This document shows, in pieces, positions 35,677 through 46,787 of a stretch of 64,000 nt of DNA (the stretch's first letter is position 1; each line of letters starts with the position of its first letter). The notes beneath the pieces are model-generated. The model searched no databases and had not been told where the DNA came from. It was given only the letters and a program-made list of their open reading frames with translations. The stretch lies in the NCBI GenBank assembly GCA_002917075.1, contig NTMA01000005.1:620001-684000 (forward strand), written 5' to 3'. Both the position numbers and the translations under genes were made by a program. The stretch is from Hawksworthiomyces lignivorus. Lineage: Eukaryota; Ascomycota; Sordariomycetes; Ophiostomatales; Ophiostomataceae.

Positions 35677-36168
35677 TTCTTATTTCAGTTGTGCTTTCTA
35701 ACCAAGGCTTTCTTTTTTTGTATCGCCTGCAATGGCTATATGTTTCTCGATATGAAAATTCTGGCGTCCGCAGGAACAAAATTTTGTTGACCTCACTCAG
35801 AACCTGAAACGTCTAAGCAACAGCGCATTTCCACAATACAAACCCCTGCAAAGCCTTGCTAGCAAAAAAAGATCTACTCATATACTCCGTAACATTCGAG
35901 CACATTTAGAAGAGCTCTTAATTCAACTCCCAATGGTGGATAAGTCGCAAGCCAAATTGCAAATTGTCTTTAAAAAGCCGCTAACCGCTAACTTTCTCCC
36001 AAACCCTACAAACCAATAAAAACCCGAAAGAGACCTAGAGTATCAGGAACGTACCAAATAAATATCGCCTAATCTATCCATTATGCCTCGCGTAAGTAAT
36101 ACGACAGATGAACAACAATGCTAAAATAAATAAGAAAAAAAATATGTGGACAAAATCTGGCATCTGAG
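35677..36168. other. Intergenic region, no gene seen
   Basis: AT-rich spacer of about 490 bp between the MYND protein start and the GH76 stop codon. A plus-strand ATGCCTCGC followed by gtaagt at 36083 looks like a tiny first exon, but no continuation was found. Confidence 0.45.
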
Positions 36169-37743
36169 TTAGACACCAAAACTCATCATGCCAAACGTGC
36201 CGGTCACACTGGCCAGAACGAACAGTGTCAGAAAGCCAGCGCCCACTCTGTCGCCGGCCGTGATGGGCCGAAGCGAAGAAGGATCGTCCTGGCTGTGGCT
36301 ACCAGCATTGGGGTTGCCTTGGCTAGTGCCGCCTGTTAGATTAGTGAGCGGCCCATGAACACTGCCGATGAGCAGCGACGAGACGGCGCCCAGCACGTTC
36401 ATCGTCTGGCCCGCGCCTACGCTACCGTCGAACGCACCGGAGCTCCACTGGAATCCACAGGTGCGGCCGTTGCTGCCGCCGGTGCACTGGCTCACGGCGG
36501 CCTGCGTCGATGTCTTCAGCGTGGCCATGATCTGTGCATGGGTGAATGGCGCGATCTGGGTGGTCGTGGCCATCCAGCGGTGCAGATAGCCCTTGAAGCT
36601 GTACATATCCGTCGTGCAGGTCATGTGTGTCTCACAGGCAATTTCGTAGGCAATGCCGTCTGGGAAAAATAAGGAAATAGTCCTGTTGAGAAGGCCGTTA
36701 ACCCGCTCCTGCCATTTGGCTTCCTCTGTCTGGTAAACAATAAAATAAGCGTCTGAAAGATTCCTGGTGAGGGGCAAGAGGGAGGGAGGTGAAAGAAGAA
36801 CGTACATAGTTCCACATGTAAGCCGCGCCCAAGAGCCACACGGCACTATTATACGAGAACTGCGCTCGGTTGATATCGGTACAATTTGATTCAACGTGTG
36901 CGCCGTCGTAGATATTGTACTCGGCATCCATAAAACCTACACCTATGATCCAATCCCATGTTTTCTCGGCCCAGTCGCTGTAGGTTTTGTTGCCCGTATA
37001 TCTCGCCAAGCGGGCACCGAGGTTGAAGAAGCAGCCGTTGGCGATGCCTGGCTTTATTAGTTTCTGTTAACTTGTGCTGGAAAGAGGTATGGCTTCGGTG
37101 TCTCACTGTTTTTGTAGTTGTAGCCATTGTTGGCAAGTGGTATCTGCCACCGGAGGCCACCATTGCAGGTGCTGTCATGCCGCGAAGGTTCTGCTTGCGT
37201 GTTGAAAACGGCTTGAGCTAGAGCCAGCCACTGTGGTTCATCCGCCGGCGGATTGGGAAAATTGACTTCGGCTGCGAGCATAGCAGACATGCCCCAAAAT
37301 CCTTGGTCATCGTTGCCCAAGGACGCCGTGACGTTGGGTGGCATGTAGTCGGCGTTGGGACCAACCTGCCAAAGCATCGCCTGTGTGACGACGTCGTTGT
37401 ATGTGCTGTCGCCTGTGAGATGCCAATAGTCGATCAACGTCCCCCACAAGGCGCCCGCCTCCCACCAATAGTATGGACCGGCCGGCGGTGGTCCAGGTAG
37501 GATGCCGGGTGTTTGGCCGTATTCATTGCCGTGGTAGTAAGAGACTAGATCTTGTGCCAGGTAGCTCGCGGATTGCTTAATTGCACCTGCAGAACTGAAG
37601 TTAGGACGTGGGGAGAGTACACCGAAAAAAAAATCATTGTACTTTGAAATCTGACCTGCTGACTCTATGCCTAGTTCGGCAGCTTGAACGATTCCTCCTC
37701 CTAACACGACTGCAGCTGCAGCTCGTGACAATATCGATATCAT
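36169..37743 (-). CDS. GPI-anchored mannan endo-1,6-alpha-mannosidase (GH76, DFG5/DCW1 type)
   Basis: Cell-wall enzyme that processes GPI glycans to cross-link mannoproteins to wall glucan. Exons 37656-37743, 37107-37586, 36806-37047 and 36169-36729 give 456 residues. The start at 37743 gives a signal peptide ([17 protein letters not shown]); an in-frame ATG at 37803 would put 20 residues before it. Landmarks: [36 protein letters not shown], the catalytic Asp pair in GNDDQGFW at about 122-123, [20 protein letters not shown], and [12 protein letters not shown]. The C-terminus has a Ser/Asn-rich stretch, then a hydrophobic tail ([19 protein letters not shown]), which fits a GPI-attachment signal. 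Several N-glycosylation sequons (NVT, NKT, NRT, NLT) are present. Confidence 0.93.
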
Positions 37744-40700
37744 TGCTATGGCGTTTGGATGATCGTAGGAATAGAGGAGGCCTGAAAGTAAAAACAAAAA
37801 CACCAGGACACTAGGGCTTCAAGTGGCGTTAAAAAGGAGCTGGAATTATATGAGATGAGAAAAATACGAGCCTTTCAATAAGCTTCAAAGTGCCTTTACG
37901 AGGAATGAGCATTCTGAACACGCAAGTTCTAAAAATGTACATAGTAGGACGGTATGCCAAGAGAAACGCCACGTCTCGTCAACTTCCAGATACTGTCTTG
38001 TACACCGTACGGTGCATTCTTCGTTACATCTCGATTATTTACAACAATGGTTCTCCCTAGTGCTCTAACACAGCATCTGAGCACCTGAAAGACTAGAATC
38101 TACACTGAATCGTGCCGGGATGGTCGGAGGAAAAAAATCCAGGAACCAAGTAGCAATTCACAAGGTAGTCGCTGCTACTAAGTCTTGGGACTTGCGTATG
38201 AATGATCGTCACCAAGTATGCGTAATTTTTTCTTGGCATTGTCGTTAAACTGTTTGTCTCAGCCAGCCAAAGGTGGCTGGTACTGTGTGCAACGATGCCA
38301 AGACAGGCTGGCCTTCTGGGCAAAAGCTGGGCAGAGGCTGGGCATCTAAAACAATGTTTATCATAATCGACGGAACTTGTTTTGTACTTGAACAACGTAC
38401 ATAAAGAGAAGGCCTTTCCGATTCAGCCGAGGCCTCCGTGAATCCCTGCCCCCCGTGACATCCGCAAAAAACTGCTCCGCGCGGCCATGTGGTGCCGAAA
38501 GATCAATTCTACCTGGTGAGCTTGACCCACTAATGTCAAATGTCTTCTTCTCGTCTTTTGGCTCTACTTCGCTGCAGTCAACAGTATCATTGGTTGCCAT
38601 TTTAGTCATCTATAGCGGACGGATGATTTGCATCATATGTATCGCATACACCAAACCTCTGTTTTGCTGTGCCGGAGTCTTATGTCTTGGTATTAGCGGG
38701 ACGGGTGCTCACGGGCAGAAGGCAGCAACTCTATAGTTAGCGGGAACGGAGCCGCTTCCGCTTCGCTGCCGGTCTGGGTAATGTGGCTAATATTTCCTGG
38801 CCTGTCCAGGGCTTGTCCGGGCGCCGCTCGGTGTACTGATCATACAGCGGGGACTCAACCGTCCATCCTCATAACATAGTTATTTATAGGGTAGAAAAAA
38901 TATTAGTGGATTGCATGAAGAAACCTAGTACCTATTTGATCCATTTCACTTCGGCTATTAAATTGCATGCAAAATAGTTTCATGCTCCGTACTCTGTAGG
39001 GTGGTATTCTCTTATTCTCTTACTCCTGTAAGATGTGCACTTTCTTGATGCATAATTTCTTCATTCCAGATTTGTTTCTTTCACCTGCAAGCCCTATAAA
39101 TAGCCGCATCTATCGACGAAGCGATTCTAGAAGCCCTTTGGCTGCAAGAGGACGAGCCCCCGGAGTTTAATGTGGATCGATAATAAAAGTACATACAGCA
39201 TTGTACATACTACATACCCTTAAGTACAGACATCTGTATAGAGGACTTCTTGAAAGCTGGTTAGCCTTTTCTAGTGGCGGCGACGCCTACCTAGTGAGAA
39301 TAGTAATGCTGTCTATGTAGCCGTAGGTATCGATCTCGCCGTAGTAAGCCGCAACGCTTTCCTAATGGCCCCGTCGGTACACCAGAGGCAGCCCACTGGA
39401 ACCGCTGATGCCATCGGCGCTACTGCTGTTAGCGGGCCGGTGGGGGTGCTGTTTTCACCTCTGCCTTCCCCCTCTAAGCTTATGTCTGAAACACAAAGTC
39501 TAGACCGCCGTCGAACGCAACATCCCGCATGATGGACCCTGGCAAACCCTCTGCCTCCACCGCGCGTTATAAGCAACAGCCAAATAAAACCGTAACCGAT
39601 CGCAATATTACCATAGTTTGCCAAGACAAGAAGCAGCCACTGAAGCAATTTCAAATTCACCGGGTCCAAGCACTGAAAGGGAAAAGGCGCTACGTTGATG
39701 AGCCCACAAGCGAGTGGTCATCGAAGGTCGACCGGGATGAAGCAAGATAAAGAGAGCAAAGGAGAGAGAGTGGGAGAGGGCTGCCGTGGCTTCCGGATTC
39801 GAACAATATATGGGAAAATCAACGGGACAAAGCTGAGATAAGAGAGCGGAGACAGACGGGGAGAAGGCAAGAGGGGAACTGCTGCAACAGATAGAAAAGA
39901 CGGCATGAGTATCATCTGGGAGAGGAGACAAGTCGAGTGCTTCTAGACTCTGGAAGATCGATACACAGGCCACAGAGGCAATGAAATAAAGAAAGAAAAC
40001 CAACAAGCAAAAGGCGAACTATCAGCGACGGCGGCCAATTTGGCGACAAACTCATCGCTAGCTTGGGCCGGGTCGCAGACAGCGCATCGTTGCATCTCTT
40101 TGTGTACCTGCCCTGACGCTAGTATTTCTACTTCCCGCTGCCGCCTGCTGCTCTCCCTGTTTGCACCGCCACGATAGCTCCAATGACACCACCGCCATAA
40201 ACTGCTACTTGCTGCCAGCGGCTGCAAGACAGCTTCACTGTCCCTGTCTCTCATTCTTATCCTGGAGAGCAGAGCGCCGACCTGCTTGTAACACTAGCAA
40301 AAACCCGCCTGTCGCTTGCAAACTGCCGTAAGCATGCTTTCTTTAGACGCACAGAAGAAGTAGTGATAAGCATCCACCAGCTTTATAATTCCTCTCCCCA
40401 GCGTCTCGGCTCCCCGACTACTACAATTCTTCAGAAATCCAAGACCAGCAGGGGTGGCCAACTATTCGACGCGCGCAATCAAACTCTAAATTTCCTACAA
40501 GGGGATGAATCAAACTAGTTGACGGCATCATCCTATTTCTTTCACGCGACCTAGGCGTTATTCCACAGTGTTCTCCCTCTGTCTCTCAGCGCAGCGTATC
40601 TGTCCTCTCGCTCTCCTTTTCTATTCCACTTAATTTGTTGACAACCAAGAGCCACGCTCAGCTCGTTTGGCGCATTCTCGCTTCCGCGTGGAAGAAGAGA

Positions 40701-41065
40701 AGAGAGAGTGTTGTCCTAAAGCTCGACTTGCAAGTGGCCCTGCATATTGCGGCCTGGCTGCAATAGCGCCACGGAGGGCACGATCTTCCACCCTCCTTCC
40801 CGTTTTCGCAGTCTTTTCTCCCTCAGCCCAAAATCCTTCTCTGCTTGCTTTTTGTGACTGTCAGCGCTGTTTGATTGTCAATGGCCTTTCTCTGCCGAGA
40901 GAGAAGCTGGGCATCTAGCGATCTCATTATCTGACCATCATTTTGAACCAACCCCCCATTTGGCCACCAGCCCACTGCACTTCTTCTTTCTTGTCACCAA
41001 TATTATACACTTCTCCTCAGCAGCACATTGTTGCCTCCTCTAGAACTTTGGCATTCTCATCAGCT
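37744..41065. other. Long intergenic region upstream of the FluG-like gene
   Basis: About 3.3 kb. It contains one doubtful two-exon ORF (38093-38609, listed separately). The rest holds short ORFs without recognisable domains and several pyrimidine-rich tracts close to the FluG-like start, which fit a long 5' UTR. Confidence 0.45.
38093..38609 (-). CDS. Doubtful hypothetical protein, two-exon model
   Basis: Two ORFs on the minus strand can be joined in frame through a well-formed 55-nt intron (donor gtacgt, acceptor ttttag): exons 38401-38609 and 38093-38345, 153 residues. The N-terminal part is hydrophilic and has ordinary composition (EVEPKDEKKTFDISG and similar). The C-terminal part is mixed, without a domain I know. 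There is no signal peptide and no obvious membrane span. The clean splice consensus and in-phase join argue for a gene; the lack of family resemblance argues for chance or a decayed gene. Confidence 0.3.
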
Positions 41066-43872
41066 ATGGCAACGACTATTGCCAGTGATAAGCTAAGACG
41101 GGAAAGGTATGATGGCAGCTTTACTGCAACAGAAGACCAGCTAGAGAAGGTTGTTCGAGCCATCAACCGGACACCCATCATCGACAACCATGCTCATCCC
41201 CTCCTGAAGCCTGAAATCATCGGCCGGCATCCTCTGCTGTCCATAGTTAGCGAAGCCCACGGAGATGCTATTCATGCCAGCGTCACGGCGGTACCCCATC
41301 ATGTTGCCGTGAAGCAATTATCTAACATTCTCGGCTGTGGCGCGACATGGGAGTCGGTAGTTGCTTCAATCGAAGAGCGCCGCTCCGAGGACTACAGCGC
41401 CTGGGTCGCACATTGTCTGAGCGGCATTGAAACAGTTTTGCTAGATGACGGCTTAGATAACGAGGACGACGTCTTTGACTGTGCTTGGCACGATAGATTC
41501 GTCCGCAGCAAGTGTCGCCGAATAGTGCGAATCGAGGCCCTCGCTGCTGAGATCATCAATCGCCACTGTGTTGCTTTCGACAATGTCCAGCCTCTCGATC
41601 ACGTCTTTGACAACATGCTGGAAGAGTTTGATACTCAGATCAAGCAAGCTCTCTCCGATCCTGACGTCGTTAGTTTCAAGTCAATCATCTGCTACCGCAC
41701 TGGCCTTGCCGTGCCCAGAGTCGTCGACATAGCTGCCGCTCGCGAATCCTTTTCCGACATTATCACCAGCTATAGTCTGTCGGGCCGTCGCTTTCGCCGT
41801 TTGCAGCATATTGGACTCAATGAACTGTTTGTGCATCGAGCTGCTATCCATATTCGGGAAGGCACCAGTCGCTTTAAAAAGCCGATCCAATTTCACACAG
41901 GACTTGGTGACAACGACATCACGCTGACCAAATCATCTCCGGCCCACCTCCAAGACTTCATTCGCACGTACCCGACGGTACCCATCGTACTTTTGCATTC
42001 AGGATATCCGTACATGCGCGAAACCGGATATCTAGCTGCTACGTATGCCAATGTATACGCTGACATTGGCGAAGTGTTCCCCGCGGTCGGGCGTGATGGG
42101 CAAGAATCCATAGTCCGAGAAATTTTCGAGTTGTGCCCTTGGTCCAAAGTTATGTGGAGCACAGATGGACATTGGTTTCCAGAGACCTATCTTCTTGCGA
42201 TTCTCCAGGTTCGCCAGGTGCTTGAAACGGTGCGTTTACCTGGAGCAATTCTGTATCCTCCTCTTCTGCGTCTTTCTGATTTCCTCGACCCTGAAAGGAT
42301 AACTGACAGAACCCTCAGGTCCTTTGTGACTTCGTTCGCAAGGGCTATATCAGTTGGCGATCTGCTATACAGTTGACGCAAGATATTCTGTTCAAGAACG
42401 CAAATAAAGTCTACCAATTAGGGCTCGAGTTTTCCGAGATTGGAGCTCGGGGAACCGGCGACGAATACAGCAGCGAAGATGCCAACGTTACTCGTGCGCG
42501 ATCAAATCTGGAGATCTGGGAAGACTTTCTCCGTGATAAATCGACTCCGGATTTTGTGCGCATATCATGGGTAGACTACACAGCTATGCCACGTATGCGG
42601 ATGGTGCCATTTCGACGTTTTAATCGCCTCGTCAGAGAGAATAAGCCGTTGGACATTGGAGTAACAAAAGCATGTCTTGGCATGCTTCAAAATGACATCT
42701 GCATACCGAGCGTGTCGGCGACAGGCGAATATCGGCTTCATCCCGACTTTTCGTCATTGAAAGTGGGTCCAACCGATGGCCACATCAATTTATGTGGCCA
42801 GTTCCGCGAGAAAGACGATTCCCGTGTTCCGCTCTGCCCTCGGACGCAGCTGGTCCGTGCCGTAGAGCTATCAGCTAAGGAAAATGTGTCTCATCTCATT
42901 GGCTTCGAGATTGAGTTCGTTCTCTTGCAGAGGGTCGACTATACGCCGTCGAAACTAACTGAGCCACCGGCATCGACCACATCGCATTCTCGGTTTGAAA
43001 CGCTTACAAACAACGGCCATGCGTGGTCTGTGTCGCGTTTCTACGCCGATCCAGCAATAACGCAGTTGCTTCGAGATATTGTAAACGATCTAGAAGCAGC
43101 GGGCATCGAAGTTGAGCAAGTGCATACTGAGAGTGCACCTGGCCAGTTCGAATTTGTCTTACCAGCGCTGCCGCCTGTCTCAGCCGTGGATGCATTAGTA
43201 CATGCGCGCGAAACGATTGCGCACCGAGCCATAGCAGCTGGATTCAAGTTCACCTTGTACCCGAAGCCGTACCCACTAGCTTGTGGAACAGCATCCCATA
43301 TGCACATGTCGCTGACCACGCCAGATGGAAGAGGGAACGATAGTGACCTGTACGAGAAATTTTATGCTGGGATCTTGGAGCATATGCCAGCGCTAGTAGC
43401 GTTTACATACAGCAACCCTGCCAGCTACGAGCGGCTGGTGGACAGCGCCTGGGCAGGCGGTCGCTGGGTGACATGGGGCACGCAGAACCGCGAGACGCCA
43501 TTGCGAAAGATTGAGGCCAGTCACTGGGAGCTCAAGTGTCTTGACGGTCTGGCAAATCCGTACATAGCGGTGGCTGCCGTACTCCTGGCGGGTCTGTCAG
43601 GTATCGTTTACAGCAAGCAACTTACCTGGGGAGACTGCACTGCCGATCCAGCTACATTAACAGCCGACGAGCGAAAGAAGCTCGGCATCAGCACGATGAT
43701 TCCGGCTAGCCTCGAAGATGCCTTGGAGGCATTGGACGATGATGAAATAATGGTTCGTCTTCTTGGCCGCGACGTTGTGCAGCGGTATGCAGGTGTCAAG
43801 CGGGCGGAGATGAACTTTTTGAACAGTTTTAACGAGGCCCAGCGACGCGAGTGGATCATTGAGAGGTATTAA
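41066..43872 (+). CDS. FluG-like protein: N-terminal amidohydrolase fused to glutamine synthetase I-type domain
   Basis: Fusion of an amidohydrolase-2 domain with a class I glutamine synthetase-like domain, the architecture of Aspergillus FluG, which is needed for a sporulation signal. Exons 41066-42229 and 42319-43872 give 905 residues, close to FluG (865). The amidohydrolase part shows the metal-binding IIDNHAHPLL near residue 45, FHTGLGDND, VLLHSGYPY and MWSTDGHWFPE. The splice joins QVRQVLET to VLCDFVRKGYISW. The GS part shows HLIGFEIEFVLLQ, ESAPGQFEFVLP and GTASHMHMSL, plus VDSAWAGGRW and NRETPLRK. The ATG at 41066 was chosen because conserved sequence starts soon after it; an in-frame ATG at 40943 would add 41 low-complexity residues. 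It may be true FluG or one of the paralogues common in these fungi. Confidence 0.9.
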
Positions 43873-45038
43873 TACGGAGAACTGGGTATGACATGAAATG
43901 AAAAATTCTTATGAGCAAGAGAAAAGGGGTAATCTATATACATATAGTATTAAGGGAACGGGGTCATATTTGTAATGGGAACATGAAGGGAAGGATTATA
44001 GGACGGGAAATCACGATAGTAATGCTGGAAATGGCCGTCAACGAGAAATGGGCGAATCAATTGAAGTATTTTCAAGAGCAGATCTGAAAATTCCGGGATA
44101 ATATATTGTTCATGTTGTTGGCACTACACCAGTGGGAAAAGCAGCGAATGCTTCTGCTGTCTTCTTCAGGAGAAAGGATCCTCTGACCAAAGACGCCCTC
44201 CAGAGGTGGTCACTGCAATGAGAACTACATGCATGGACTGGACAATATGAGTAACTTTACCTTGCCAGAGCACCGATGCGTTGTAACGACAGCACGTGTT
44301 TGCGGTGTCCGCCACTATACTTAGCTGAGAGATGACAATACCCCTGCGTAGAACCACTCGAATTAGCCGCACGGGTCAGGGTCCCCTGGCACCACAGGAG
44401 GCATTGAGAGCCATCGCCTATTGGCCAGTATCGATTTGCGGGCTGGTGTCAACGCAGACAAGGCGCAGCCAGTCCCATATGGGGAAAGCCGCATAATGCA
44501 CCGTGTTATTTTTCTTAACGGTTGAGCTGTCCTTTCAGATTATCGTGTCTTAGAATCCGCGAAACCGCTGCCATAGCTTTCGGATAACCCGCAACAACGT
44601 TGTCCAACGCTGACGATCGCACAAACGAGCCACCGATTAGACGCCAGAGCCGACAGCGGAGAAAGTCGCAAACGGCAGATTCATTTCTGCAGTTTTGCAA
44701 TTGATACTTTCTTCTGCAATTGATCCCCTAGACCCATCTTCGGCATAGCAGATTGAGGTACAGTTGAGGGGCACACCGGGAGCGCAAACGCTGAAATCGA
44801 AGAAACGAATCAAACAGCTGGCAGGAGAGAATGCAGTAGGAGGCGGGCGATTACCCTATATTGAAAACTCAGAGAGTTGTTCAGATCGCCTGCGCGGCGC
44901 GAGTGAGGAGGGCGTTGGCGACATCGTTCTCGGTTCAGGGTTGCGTGCGCGGCTGGAGATCAGAGCTTCCAGCTGCTTATCTTTTGTTCTATTGGACACC
45001 TATAGCCGTTTAGAGAGTCTCATTGAGCGGTTGCATCC
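43873..45038. other. Intergenic region, no secure gene
   Basis: Between the FluG-like stop and the ERV41 start. A 61-codon minus-strand ORF (44515-44700) reads reasonably protein-like but matches nothing I know. No RNA gene recognised. Confidence 0.45.
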
Positions 45039-46410
45039 ATGATGAACGGCTACAACGGTTACGAGAAGAGTCATCTGGACGAGGATGCCTTTGGCCCCAA
45101 GGCCGGCAGCATTGTCAGTGCTTTTGATGCTTTCCGTAAGTTTACTCCGTCCTAGTCGGCCTCTCTCCTCGAAGCACAAGCCTCTTTAGGAATCGCCTGC
45201 TGATGCCAACCACAGCCAAATCAAAACCGCAATATGTTCAGCGAACGTCGGGCGGCGGCAAGTGGACGGTCGCCATGATTGTCGTGTCGCTCATCCTCTT
45301 CTGGTCCGAGCTGCAGCGGTGGTGGGCAGGTTCCGAGGAGCACACCTTTGCCGTCGAGAAGGGCGTGGGGCGCACCATGCAGATCAATCTCGACATTGTC
45401 GTCAAGATGCACTGCAGCGACCTGCACGTCAACGTCCAGGACGCCGCCGGCGACCGCATCCTCGCCGCGACGCTGCTGCAGCGCGACCCAACCACGTGGC
45501 AGCAGTGGGTCGACCACCGGGGGAACCACCGGCTCGGCCGCGACTCGCAGGGCCGCCTCGTCACGGGCGAGGGGTGGACGGCGCTGCCGCACGAGGAGGG
45601 CTTCGGCGAAGAGCACGTGCACGACATCGTGGCCTTGGGCCGGCGCAGGGCGCGGTGGGGCAAGACCCCCAGGCTGCCCTCCTCCGCGCTAGGCGAGGGG
45701 GACAGCTGCCGCATCTTCGGCAGCCTGGATCTCAACAAGGTGCAGGGCGACTTCCACATCACGGCGCGCGGCCACGGCTACATGGCCGCGGGAGACCATC
45801 TTGATCACAATAGTATGTCCCGCTCCTTCTCTTTGTCTTCCGTGCCTATACCTCTCCTCAGACCTGCATCCTCTCTCTGTCCTTGCTCCCCTCTCTCTCG
45901 ATCCTCCTGCTGCAGCCTGCTGACCTATGTCTTTTAGCCTTCAACTTCTCTCACGTCGTCAACGAGCTCTCCTTCGGGCCCTTCTACCCGTCGCTCGTCA
46001 ACCCGCTCGACCAGACCGTCAACGGCGCCACCGCCCACTTCCACCGCTTCCAGTACTTCATGTCCGTCGTCCCCACCGTCTACAGCGTGGGCCACGCCGG
46101 CCGCTCGGGCTCCCGCGCTATCTTCACCAACCAGTACGCCGTCACCGAGCAGAGCGCCGAGATCGACGAGCGCAACATCCCCGGCATCTTCTTCAAGTAC
46201 GACATCGAGCCCATCTTGCTCAACATTGAAGAGTCGCGCGACAGCTTCCTCGTCTTCTCGCTCAAGATCATCAACGTCCTGAGCGGCGCCCTCGTGGCCG
46301 GCCACTGGGGGTTCACCTTGTCGGACTGGGTGCGCGACGTGCTCAACCGTCGCCGCCGGCGCAGCGGGTCGGCAGCGGACGGCGTGCTGGGCAAGAAATC
46401 GGTTGACTAA
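45039..46410 (+). CDS. ERV41: COPII vesicle protein Erv41 (ERGIC2 family)
   Basis: ER-Golgi cargo-receptor subunit that pairs with Erv46 and cycles in COPII/COPI vesicles. Exons 45039-45135, 45216-45812 and 45938-46410 give 388 residues. Two membrane segments frame a large luminal domain: one at about 49-66 (KWTVAMIVVSLILFW) and one near the C-terminus (LKIINVLSGALVAG). Luminal landmarks: MQINLDIVVKMHCSDLHVNVQDAAG, GSLDLNKVQGDFHIT, FNFSHVVNELSFGPFYPSLVNPLD, YFMSVVPTVY, and IPGIFFKYDIEPI. Short cytosolic ends, with a basic RRRRR cluster after the last span. Exons are strikingly GC-rich relative to flanks, which creates long false ORFs in other frames. Two adjacent ATGs (45039, 45042) are both possible starts. 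Confidence 0.94.
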
Positions 46411-46787
46411 AGATCAGCGCAGTGAGGCAGGAGGGCTGATAAAGAGAGAGAGGAGGCGTGTTATGCAATTAGCGGGTTTGCAGTAAAGCACTGGAAAAAT
46501 TATATCTAGCCTGGTCTTCTTTTTTTTTTTTTTTTTCCCACTGTTCTTGTAGACATACTGGCGTTTTATATTTATTTTTGGGAATCTATTCTAAGTTTTA
46601 TTTTATGTCTAAAAGCTGGATTGCTTATGTATAACATCAAAGTAAGAGAAGAAACACTCTATCATATATTATAGCTCATATGCACGTCATATAATCGCTC
46701 TAGAATTTTTACAATTCAAACACTTGGTCATCAGAAAGTCATGCAAAATATCCCCCGCCAGCCTACAAGAAGTAGTACATCTTCATC
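46411..46787. other. Convergent intergenic region
   Basis: 377 bp between the stop codons of ERV41 and the MCP2-like gene. It holds a T17 run at 46520-46536 and an AT-rich stretch. Both 3' UTRs should be here. Confidence 0.5.

Noticed and set aside
36083..36097. Possible tiny first exon ATGCCTCGC followed by gtaagt on the plus strand
   Set aside because: No downstream acceptor with coding sequence exists before the GH76 gene on the opposite strand.
39120..39182. Short plus frame ending in LWLQEDEPPEFNVDR and a stop
   Set aside because: Only about 26 codons, no start and no upstream exon found; likely chance.
39781..39815. tRNA-like B-box (GTTCGAATCC on the minus strand)
   Set aside because: The flanking bases cannot form a T-stem and no A-box, anticodon arm or acceptor stem fits around it.
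44764..45042. 92-codon plus frame overlapping the ERV41 start codon, a possible uORF
   Set aside because: It opens with TTG rather than ATG and has no ATG in frame near its start, so a translated upstream ORF is not supported.
45221..45804. Several long ORFs in all frames over ERV41 exon 2
   Set aside because: Caused by high GC; only one frame gives the Erv41 sequence and joins in phase with both neighbours.
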